Below are positions 55,249-64,000 of a DNA stretch of 64,000 nt, in pieces. The notes beneath the pieces are model-generated. The model ran no database searches, was not told where the DNA came from, and saw nothing but the letters and a program-made list of their open reading frames with translations. Both the position numbers and the translations under genes were made by a program. The stretch is from contig CAXIPT010000009.1 in the NCBI GenBank assembly GCA_964030475.1, forward strand, positions 1,250,444-1,314,443, written 5' to 3'. Positions within the stretch are counted from its first letter, which is position 1, and every line of letters begins with the position of its first letter. This stretch comes from Tethya wilhelma (Eukaryota; Porifera; Demospongiae; Tethyida; Tethyidae).

Positions 55249-57523
55249 ATGAGTGAAGAAGCGTCTCCCAGCTCCCAGGAGCTCTCCGTGGACGAGGTAG
55301 GGAGGTGGTAATGAATGGTGAATGTGTTAAATACCCTCAAATGGGAAAATATGCCAACACTTGAACACAATTAGTGGAAGTAAAGATTAATTTTGTTCAA
55401 TGTACAGGCATGTACTTGCTTTTGCAGACAATTGGTAGTCTGTGTTCTGTGGTTCATCTGAATTTATTAACACTCTCAGTTTGTTTTGCCAATAGCTGTT
55501 TACCTGGAATGGTGTTTAGTGGTATAACATTCATTATACCTAACCATGGTTTGATGGTTTATCTCCATGTGCCTAGATTCGCAGACGCCGTCTTGAGAGG
55601 TTGGGGAACCTACCTATGAGGTCACAGACAGACCCCGTCAAAACCACACCCACTGACACACCCACCTCATTAAAGAATACTCCCTCGTCCAGTGTACCAG
55701 TTATCAGTGTTAACGATGGAGAGAGAGAGAAGGTGAGTTGACCATTACATCATCATTATATCAATGCCCCCCTATCTACTGTATGGTCCTTACAGAGTGT
55801 GCCCATGGAGGTGGACTCGCCCCGCGCTAGGCCTGACAGAATATCCCCTAAACCAGAAGCCAAACGCAAGCACCGTGGAGAATCCAAGGTGACCCCAGGA
55901 CAACTCCTCATTCAAGTCTTTAGAATACCAAATCACGTGAGTCATTATACAAGCTGGGCATGTGATAGTCATGTGATAGTCATGTGACAATCATGTGTTT
56001 CTCAGGAGGAACTAAACCACGTGGATCTGTCGGAGTCCAGTCTGGCCTCGCTAGCTCAGAGCTGTGACATCATTTCACAACTCCTAATGGAGAACATTAA
56101 CAAGATCATGTGCTCATCATGTGACAGCACTAGGATAGGAGCACATGACCCAGAAGAAATGGACAGTGGTGCGCCGCTGTCTTTGGGTGCTAGCCTGGAG
56201 AGTCCCCAGCCATCCAGTCTAGGGAGCCTCTCCCAACCCTTGTCTGTGGGAAGTGCCTCCGGTAGGAATAAAATTTTGAGTTTGAAACTTTTTTTTTTCA
56301 ATCTACCATCATCTTCTGTCACGGTATATATATTGATTGAAATATGAACATTCAAATACAGCTAGTGATTGTGAGTTTATTTAAATTTTGTGTTCCATTC
56401 TCAGGGGGTAGTGCTGGTCACACTCCTGTGGGGACCCCCTCTCTGCCCCCTCGATACTCCAACCAGCCTGGGAGCAGGGGGGCCATTGCCTACCTCCTGG
56501 ACTCCTACGAGAGAGCTACCTTAGAGGAACGTCACATCGGTAAACGAGGAGGGGCATCCCCTGAACAGAAGCCACTGCTGACAGCTGCAAAGGAGTGTTG
56601 TGTCTCTCACACTGCCCTCGTGCTGATGGACTACCTGGACCCTCCCCCCAGCACCACACCCCCGGCACAATCCTCGTGAGTTCACTAGCAAGGGAGGGGG
56701 GCTCACATGATACATGCTATTACCATGGAGTTAGGTTAATATTAGGTGGACTTTGCTATTAGCACACATTCACAATTAGGTACTGTATATACATACATGT
56801 ATTGTATAGCGGGTAAATTTTGCCGAGAATTAAATTTGGCAAATTATTCTTCAAATTGCCAAATCAAAAATTGCCAAATAGTTATATACACGTACAAATA
56901 ATGCAGCGTACAGAATTAATCGCCAAATTTAAATCACCAATGATGCTAAAATGGGAGTTCGCCAAATTTTAAGCCCACCAAATTTACCCGCTATACAGTA
57001 TTGTCTTCTTGTAATAACAATGTGTAAGTTCATGCTGGATGATTCACATGGCCAATAAGTGGATGTGCTAAAATAACTTGACTCTGTGTAACATATACTG
57101 AATTGTTCACGTGTTGGCTCCACCCACAGCCACACCCACTCATCCTCCCTGACTGAACACATTTTGAGCAATGCAAACAGACTACGCCCCCTTCCATCTG
57201 GTTTCCTTGGCAACCTCGTACTTCACTGTCACGGAGAAACAGATGAAGATGATGATGTAGTTAGAAAGGTATGACATCATTATTACATCATGCAATCTAT
57301 AACTCCTTCCTGGTCATACGCAGGTGTTCCAAAGTGTGGTGGCTGACCTGAGGGAGAGTGTTGGTCAGCTCTACATCCTTGATGACCACATCATGGACAG
57401 CTTCTTTGCTCTAGCTGAGCTCTGTGACCTTCGACCTGATGGCAGCAACACGAGACCTATTTGTAAAATGGTACATATTTCATCAATAATGTATGACAAT
57501 TGCTATTCTTGTTTTTATGTGTT

Positions 57524-57568
<45 letters not shown>

Positions 57569-60500
57569 GCTCACAGCTGACAACAAGTGGTTGCCTGGTG
57601 ACATGCCTGGTCGTAAGGCGATGTACGAGACTCTTCTTGGTCCATTTCTCTCTCTCTCTGGTCTGGTGGATGACAACTCAAAGCTCAAGGATCACTACTA
57701 CCAGGAGCAGTTTGACCAGCGGGCGGCCGACCTCACAGCCTCCACAATACAGCAGAGACTGAGCATCTCCAGAGTGAGTTATGGTTAGCCTCGTACTCAG
57801 GCCTACCTCATGTGGTTTGCTATCACAACTTTAAGAAATAAATGTGGAAGTACAAGGCCTGGGAACGAGGCAAAGTTGTGGTGAGGTTGAGTTGTGTTGG
57901 AAATTGTTGCTGCTTGTTATCTGTTTCAGAACGAGATGTTCAAGGTGGTCCACTGTTGTCTGCGAGGCTCTGACACTAGAGCAGCTGCTCTTGACTTCCT
58001 TCATCAGATGCTGGCTATCAATGTCAAGAAGAGCAGGATTCATGTGAGTGGAATAAATGGGTGTGAATCAGTTGCGTTAGTTTCATTAGCATTGATATTT
58101 CTGATGCAGGTTGATCCTAGAATATTTGCATCTGATGCGATGATGGGTAATCTGCTCTCAGTTTTTCTCAACTTGTGTGTTAAAATTAAATTAACATCGG
58201 TAAGTAAACATACACCTAACACATCTGACACATTTTTGATCTTAACACTACTAACACAGGTTGATCCTCTGTATCTTTTCAATCCCAACTCTCGTCTGTC
58301 CATTGAAAATGACACTCGACTTCATTTCTCCTCAAAAGACTGTGAAGAAAAACAAAAAAAGCTAAACGAACAGGGGCAGTTTGCTAATCCCCCTAAATTT
58401 CCAACTGAATGTTTCTTCCTGACTGCTCTCTGTGCTCATGTGACATGGACGTCCTTTAACAGACGATACAGATCATCAGTCTCGGACATCAAGTACTTCA
58501 AGAGCGCAGTGGCTGACCTGGAGGCTGCTGGTAAACCAGAGGCTGTGAGTGAGATCATGTGACTTTGTTTAGCAACCATGTGACTTTATAAAGTGATCAT
58601 GTGACTTGTATCTAATTATAGGTGGTGAAGAAATATCGTGATCGCTATGTGCAGTGTCAGAAGCGCTACTACAACACTCTAGGTGTGATTCTGGAGCCTG
58701 AACTGATCCAACAAACCATGAGGTTTTACTGCTCCCTGTCAGAATGGATCTGCATGCTAGTTGCAGGGAGTCATGGGTAAGGAATTGACCAAATTATTGT
58801 ATAGCACAAAATATTGGCTGAAGAAAATTCGGCAGATTGTCAAAAATTTCGTGATTGGTGGATATTATTTCCATGCAGCAATATGTGCATTCTGTGCAAA
58901 AATGACTGTTTCGCGGATTTAATATTCACAGTCCTTACCAAATCCGCCAATATTTAAATCCACCAAATTTTTGTGCTATATATACAAGTAGTCTGTTTTT
59001 GAAGTTCCCCTCTTCCACCCTTACACACACAGCCTCTCCCTTCCACTGCCTGATGAGATTCCCTTCCAATTTGCTGCTCTCCCTGAGTTCATCATTGATT
59101 CAATTACAGACTTTATCATTTTCTGCTCTCGGTAAGCACAGTGCACTAACACTCCCATAAATGACATCATAATGACATAATCTCGTGCCAGATTGAGTCC
59201 TCGCACTCTGGACGACCCTGGGTTTGTCCACGTGGTGACGTTGCTCCTCGTTCTCGTCTGTTCCCCTCGCTACGTCAAGAACCCCTACGTCCTCACCAAG
59301 GTGGTGGAGGTCCTCTTCATCATGACCCCCGGCATCCAGTCCCGGGAGCACCACATGATGGACATGTGGCTCTCCAACTCCCTCGCCACCGCACACCTCG
59401 CCAGGAGCTTGATGAAGATGTACATCAGTGAGTCTAACTATCATAGTTGGAGGGGGAGGACCAAAATTTTCAACAACCTACCGTGTAACGGGTAAATTTG
59501 GCGAATTGGCGAGTTATATTCTGCAAATTGCCAACCAGTTTTATATGCATGCACTTGCATATAAACAATGCAATGTGCAGAATTAAATCATCAAATTTAA
59601 AATCAACAATCATGCTAAAATGCGAATTTATACCAAATTTTAAGCCCGCCAAATTTACCCGCTATACAGTAGCAACCTGAATTGTTGAGTAGATAAACAA
59701 AGTTATATTCAATTTTTATACAAATCTTCTCATAAAGTTTCACAGTATGATATAATGTCCTTTACTGCCCAGGCTGTGAGGCAATGGGTGGTTCCAATGA
59801 GTTCTACGACAAGTTCAGTGTCCGCTACCACCTGTCTGTGATCATGAGTCAGCTGTGGGGTCACCCAGGTCACCATCAGGCCATCCTGGGGGAGAGCAGG
59901 GACTCACGAGACAATTCGGACTTTATAAGATTTGTCAACATGCTCATCAACGACACAACGTTCCTTCTGGATGAGTCGCTAGACGCCCTTAAGGCAATTC
60001 ACGACACCCAGGAAGCAATGAGGGACCGCTCTACGTGGGAGAGCCAACCCCCTGTAGGTTCTATATATATATATAGAACAAGTCTATTTATAGCCAATAT
60101 ACAATGATGTAACCTGTAGCACACACGTAAGTACTTGTATATTATCAATTGATAGTTGGAAAACACATTAAGGGAACTGTGTCACTACAAGCGCTGTTTT
60201 GTTACCAAAAGTAAAATGCATGACGTTTTGTGACTTTTTTGTTGAAAAACACGCAATACACGTACGTACCCAGAGCCAGTATTTAGTAATGTTCAAAGCA
60301 GCGCTTATATAGTGATGACACAGTTCCTTTCAATTCTTGTATATCAATTGATAGTTGGAAACACATTTAAAGAGATGGAAAGAAGTAAGTGCATGTTCTC
60401 TGTCTCTCCCCACAGGAGATGCGCCAGTCTCGGCTCCACCAGCTCTCGGAGGATGAGAGGCAGTGCAGGTCATACCTCACCCTGGCCACAGAGACGGTGG

Positions 60501-61574
60501 CTACCTTCCACTACCTCACCAGGGAGATCAAGGAGCCCTTCCTACGACCAGAGATGGCCACCAGAGTTGCCTCGATGCTCAATTTCAACCTGCAGCAGCT
60601 GTGTGGACCAAAGTGCAGAGATCTTAAAGTATGATGTCATAATTATTTAATTTCTATAAATGATGTCATAATGATGTAATACTATGATAGGTAAGGGACC
60701 CAGTGAAGTATGGGTTTGACCCCAAGGCACTGTTGGACAAGCTGACAGATATCTATCTTCATCTGAAGGGGGATGTGCTGGCCAGAGCTGTGGCCACGGA
60801 TGAACGCTCATATCGCAAGGAGCTCTTTGACACTTGCAAGAGACTGCTCTACAAGAATGGCATCAAAACACAGGTGGGTGTGGTCAGGGGTGTGGTCTGG
60901 TTCCTGGTTACTATGGCAGTGTGTTGTGTTGGCAGGAGAGTGTGTCTCAGTTCGAGGAGTTTGCCAGTCATGTTGCGAGTGAGGCCGTGGCATCGATGAA
61001 GGAGGACATCTCCTATGGGGATATACCGGAAGAGTTCAAAGGTAAGATTACTAGCTATTATTATTGTTACCTAGTGTATCTCACTAGTTTGGGAATTTTT
61101 GCTGAAATTTGCTGAGAACATTGATACTTGTTTCAGTATTACTGAATAGCAGGTAAATTTGGCAAGAATTTAATTTAACGAATTGGTTAAAATATCGCTA
61201 GACAGTTCTATACGCATGCGCAGGCATATAAACAATGCAGCATGCAGAAGTAAATTGCCAAATTATACTAAAATGCAAATTTGCCAAATTTCAATGCAAA
61301 AAATAAAAGTTGATTAGTACCAGTTCTCAATCTCGTAATTCTTGTGTTTCTTAATTGTCCATCCCCTGCAGACCCCCTGATGGACACCCTGATGTCTGAC
61401 CCTGTCCGTCTCCCCAGTGGCACGGTCATGGAGCGCTCCGTGATAGTCCGCCATCTTCTTAACACCAACCAGGACCCCTTCAACCGTCAGGAGCTCACTG
61501 TGGACATGCTGGTGCCTGACGTGGAGCTGAAGACCAAGATAGAAGAATGGAAGAGGAACAAACAGCCTCTCTAG
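55249..61574 (+). CDS. UBE4B: ubiquitin conjugation factor E4 B (U-box E3/E4)
   Basis: Start [16 protein letters not shown] (55249-55296), then [17 protein letters not shown]. Ser-rich linker exons follow, then [15 protein letters not shown], and the Ufd2P core: [92 protein letters not shown] and [19 protein letters not shown]. The C-terminal U-box in the last exon (61371-61574) reads [20 protein letters not shown], ending KRNKQPL. It elongates ubiquitin chains and works with Cdc48/p97. The gene is complete and all domains are in normal order. Several introns carry MITEs. Confidence 0.96.
56800..57001. mobile_element. TATAGCGGG-type MITE in UBE4B intron
   Basis: Ends TATTGTATAGCGGGTAAATT and AATTTACCCGCTATACAGTA, core AATAATGCAGCGTACAGAATTAA. 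Confidence 0.85.
58796..58984. mobile_element. MITE, TATAGCACAAAA variant, in UBE4B intron
   Basis: Left ATTGTATAGCACAAAATATTGG, right CCACCAAATTTTTGTGCTATAT. Sister of 53379-53591. Confidence 0.75.
59479..59671. mobile_element. TATAGCGGG-type MITE in UBE4B intron
   Basis: Ends TACCGTGTAACGGGTAAATT and AATTTACCCGCTATACAGTA, core ATATAAACAATGCAATGTGC. Confidence 0.85.
61139..61292. mobile_element. TATAGCGGG-type MITE, right end lost
   Basis: Begins TTACTGAATAGCAGGTAAATT, keeps the core ATATAAACAATGCAGCATGC, and stops after TTTGCCAAATTTC without the terminal ACCCGCTATA. Just before the last UBE4B exon. Confidence 0.7.
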
Positions 61575-61680
61575 TTCCACTTGTCATGCATGTACATATG
61601 GCTGCATGTCTAGCTGGATAGGGAAATTCAATGATCAGTTCTAATAATAGCTTATCGTCTATGTCTCTATGCAGGATTTG

Positions 61681-61692
61681 TGCGCATGCGCA
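61681..61692. promoter_or_regulatory. NRF1-type palindrome TGCGCATGCGCA
   Basis: Perfect match to the consensus of the NRF1 family (YGCGCAYGCGCR). It sits in the only GC-rich patch of the area (61680-61770), about 100 bp after the UBE4B stop and upstream of the next plus-strand gene, so it probably marks that gene's promoter. Confidence 0.6.
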
Positions 61693-62238
61693 GTAAAGCG
61701 GGCTTGCTATGCGGCGGATGGGCGGAGAGGGGGGAGGAGAAATAGGAGGAGAGGCCCGCGCGAAACTAGCGCTCCCATTGGTCGGAAATACTCATTACGA
61801 CATTCCATGGTTTTAATTAGGCTAGGCACTTACCCAAAGAGGGAATCCTTGTTCATTTGAGACGTTCGGCGCACAGACTTGTTTGAAAATCTCTGCCAGG
61901 AGCTCTCCAGAATATCCCCCTTCCAGACAACAACCAAATCTCCCCTTCTTTGCCACTGGGAAGAGTTGGCAGCCGATCAGAGCGTGTGATTTGAGCCGTG
62001 CCAGGTTTGTTCGCTAACTGTAAGAACTGGGAACACGTTTTATGGGCGATCTCCTGGAAGATCGGACTGGGCTTGTAGATTCTTGTGTGCTGCAGATGTT
62101 ATGTGAGTGTGTGTGTGATAAACTGTAATTTCACAAAGTGTCTTTTATTTATTCTCTGCAGACTGTCTAAGATCTTGTCCCATCTGAAGTAGCTAAAGGA
62201 GATCTGCCATTTTGTTTTCAAAGAAAATAGAGAGAGAG

Positions 62239-62326
62239 ATGCCGAGAAGATATCTTAGTGTTCGTGATCCTTGTGTCAACTACGAGAGGCTGGAGTTGGC
62301 TCTGGAGCAGGACATTGAAGGACCCA
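62239..62326 (+). CDS. first coding exon of an unidentified gene (partial)
   Basis: After a splice acceptor-like TTATTCTCTGCAG (about 62160) comes a short leader with an in-frame stop, then ATG: MPRRYLSVRDPCVNYERLEL and ALEQDIEGP, with donor CCCA|GTAAGT at 62326. GC-rich promoter upstream at 61681. I do not recognise the family. No following exon is visible before the N at 62575. Confidence 0.45.
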
Positions 62327-62517
62327 GTAAGTCGTGTGTGTATGTGTGTGTGTGTGGGTTCAGCCATATTGTGTGCTGGTGTCTGTAATCAGGAGCCTAA
62401 TCAACATTCTTGGGTGTAGTATGTAATTAATTAGAGGTTGAGGTCTCGTTAGCAACTCTGATTGCATTCTTTTGAGTCAATTTGAGCAGGTTATCCTACA
62501 CCCAGGTGGTCATCAGT

Positions 62518-62519
<2 letters not shown>

Positions 62520-62574
<55 letters not shown>

Positions 62575-62575
62575 N
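62520..62575. repeat. (CT)n microsatellite ending in a single N
   Basis: Pure CT for about 54 bases, then N at 62575. An assembly join is likely because a plus-strand gene (left) and a minus-strand CENP-S exon (right) are both incomplete here. Confidence 0.85.
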
Positions 62576-62693
62576 TCCTTCTCTCTCTGCCTTCAGCTTG
62601 TCAGCATGATCAGCGATGAACTCGGCTAGAGAGGGACTTCTTCTGGAGCATAACTTCACATCTTCCATTGACACTGTTGTCCTCTTGGCATGC
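62576..62693 (-). CDS. CENPS: centromere protein S (MHF1/APITD1) exon, partial
   Basis: Minus-strand exon after acceptor TTGTAG (about 62694). It encodes HAKRTTVSMEDVKLCSRRSP followed by SLAEFIADHADKLKA. This is the last helix of the CENP-S histone fold (RH..RTT...EDVKLL.RRS.SL). CENP-S pairs with CENP-X in the kinetochore CENP-T-W-S-X tetramer and with FANCM in DNA repair. Upstream exons would lie at higher coordinates but are not found before the window end; the downstream end is cut by the N. Confidence 0.75.
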
Positions 62694-62734
62694 CTACAAG
62701 AGAGAGAGAAATGAGACTAGAAATAGGGCTAGGG

Positions 62735-62822
62735 GTTAGGGGCTAGGAAATTTCATATTTTTCCAAATCTAAGGCTACGGCTAAGACTAGTAGGGCTAGG
62801 GCTAGGGCTAGGGGTTAGAGGC
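62735..62822. repeat. telomere-like (GCTAGG / GGTTAG) repeats
   Basis: Irregular array of AGGGCTAGGGCTAGGG and GGGGTTAGGGGC. It continues at 63886-63903 on the far side of the foldback element (GAGCTAGGGCTAGGGC), so the element lies inside one tract. Degenerate relative to TTAGGG. Confidence 0.7.
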
Positions 62823-63885
62823 TATATATATGTTCCACGCATTTTGAGAATTTGCGCAATTTGCAAATTGCGCAGCGCATTTTGGAATTTTTTAAAATGC
62901 GCACGCATTTTGAATTATTCCTAAAATGCGCAAGAGCACTGCGCAATTTGCAAACTGCGTAGTGTTTAATTTGCGCATGTCAAATTGCGCAACAGCAAAC
63001 AGTGCAGCCACAAAGCCAACCCTCTACTCAATTAACCTTGTACTATAAGTGCTTATTAGTGAACTTTTGAAGCCATGAGATATGCTTACACTGTCTGCCT
63101 GTCAGGTCTGTATAGGGGATAGCTTTACATGCGTGCATGCAGCTATATAATTTGTAAGCCTCTATTGAAATCGGTTCCCAACAGAAGGGTGTTGTGGGTA
63201 ACCTCATGCAGTTCTTGGAACATTGTCCTGTCTGACTATGACAGAAGCACTAGATATCCATCAGTGCACTGAGTCATTCAATTGAAATATGCATACTCAA
63301 TGTGAGGTCAGTATAGAGAACACAAAGGCTTTCTAATCTTGTATAACAATTGACAGGTATAGCTATACTAGCCTGAAGACATACAAGACTAATGATTGGA
63401 ACGCTAGATGTAAAGTACATACTGACTTTCAAGAGAATCATATCAGGTACAGTAGGTCATTGAATAAGACTAAGGTTCATGCAGATGCATGCTGTTGATG
63501 AAGAGGTATGTCAACTTCAAGAGCTATGAACAGAGATCTGCTGCATACATGCATGTCAAGTTAGCTGAACATGTAATACTAGGACTACTGGCACTGGCAC
63601 ACTGCAGACAGATCATGCAACATTAAAAAAACTGATACATGCAGGCTATGCCCTACCTGACAGGCTGTAAGAATACATTTCTTTTTATAAGCCTTCTTTC
63701 AATAGTTTCCAAATTGCGCAACTGGTATAGGTCGTTCCTAGTTTGCGCAACTAAATTGCGCAATTTGCAAACTGCGCACAAAATTGCGCAATTTGCAAAA
63801 TGCGTGCGCATTTTGACGATTTCCAAAATGCGTTGCGCAATTTGCAAATTGCGCAAATCGTTAAAACGCGCGGAACATATATATA
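62823..63885. mobile_element. foldback element with GCGCAATTTGC palindromes
   Basis: Left arm from TATATATATGTTCC and right arm ending GGAACATATATATA are inverted over at least 60 bases (both contain TTTGCGCAATTTGCAAATTG followed by GCGCA and GCATTTTGG in inverted position). Arms extend to about 62995 and from about 63705. Each carries the perfect 20-bp palindrome GCGCAATTTGCAAATTGCGC (about 62854 and 63836). The 700-base middle has no convincing gene. Confidence 0.8.
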
Positions 63886-63902
63886 GGAGCTAGGGCTAGG
63901 GC

Positions 63903-64000
63903 TTTGATACAAAATCGCTTAGATGAAAATCTCTTAGATAAAAATCTCTTAGAGGGGTTAAAAATAGCTTAGATCAAAAATCAGTTTGAACCTTCAGGAC
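63903..64000. repeat. short degenerate tandem repeat (CTTAGATNAAAATCT)
   Basis: CGCTTAGATGAAAATCT, CTTAGATAAAAATCT, CTTAGAGGGG and GCTTAGATCAAAAATC follow one another to the window end. Confidence 0.6.

Noticed and set aside
1..64000. CRISPR arrays, bacterial operons or prophage
   Set aside because: Spliced eukaryotic genes throughout; tandem repeats have no unique spacers of constant length.

Overview
The window is nuclear DNA of an animal. Genes have many short introns with GT/AG borders, gene spacing is tight, and the proteins are recognisable animal families (NUP188, UBE4B, CDK11, COPS7, UBE2J2, PUS3, SNX25, a CENP-S exon). The compact layout, the abundant short inverted-repeat elements and simple repeats, and the modest similarity to vertebrate proteins suggest an early-branching invertebrate. 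A demosponge such as Amphimedon is my best guess, but the sequence alone does not prove it. Single Ns at 30683, 49108 and 62575 and a 316-base N run at 42651-42966 show that this is a draft assembly.

Layout. 1-1358: PUS3 on the minus strand, cut by the window edge. 1689-5891: a one-pass membrane protein on the plus strand, disturbed by a 1.1-1.2 kb internal duplication and an inverted-repeat element. 6249-7167: a claudin/PMP22-like protein (minus), head to head with an intronless SNX25-like gene (7252-10218). 10406-20492: a long minus-strand gene that joins an E2-like (UBC) fold lacking the usual cysteine to leucine-rich repeats and an RRM; it carries a 2.26 kb tandem duplication. 20694-23737: a CIDE-N domain protein. 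24363-28154: two intronless TPP1/sedolisin paralogues head to head. 28295-29919: 3' part of CDK11 (minus). 30816-35089: ASH/MSP-repeat ciliary protein resembling CFAP74. 35198-36399: COPS7 (minus), head to head with UBE2J2 (36614-38311). 38450-55061: NUP188 (minus), whose largest intron (about 44525-52145) holds an opposite-strand array of small secreted Cys-motif plus PKD-like genes. 55249-61574: UBE4B, head to head with NUP188. 61681-62326: the 5' end of an unidentified gene. 62576-62693: one CENP-S exon (minus). 62740-63905: telomere-like repeats interrupted by a foldback element.

Functional themes. Several genes belong to the ubiquitin/CSN system (E2-like fusion, COPS7, UBE2J2, UBE4B). 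Five gene pairs are divergent with 84 to about 580 bp between start codons, so promoters are probably shared. CDK11, the CFAP74-like gene, UBE2J2, UBE4B, CENP-S and a CIDE-N gene are together here, and their human counterparts all lie on chromosome 1p36, which suggests an old conserved linkage group. The least explained content is the nested secreted gene array, the E2-like/LRR/RRM fusion, and the roughly 200 bp inverted-repeat family ending in TATAGCGGG that is scattered through introns.
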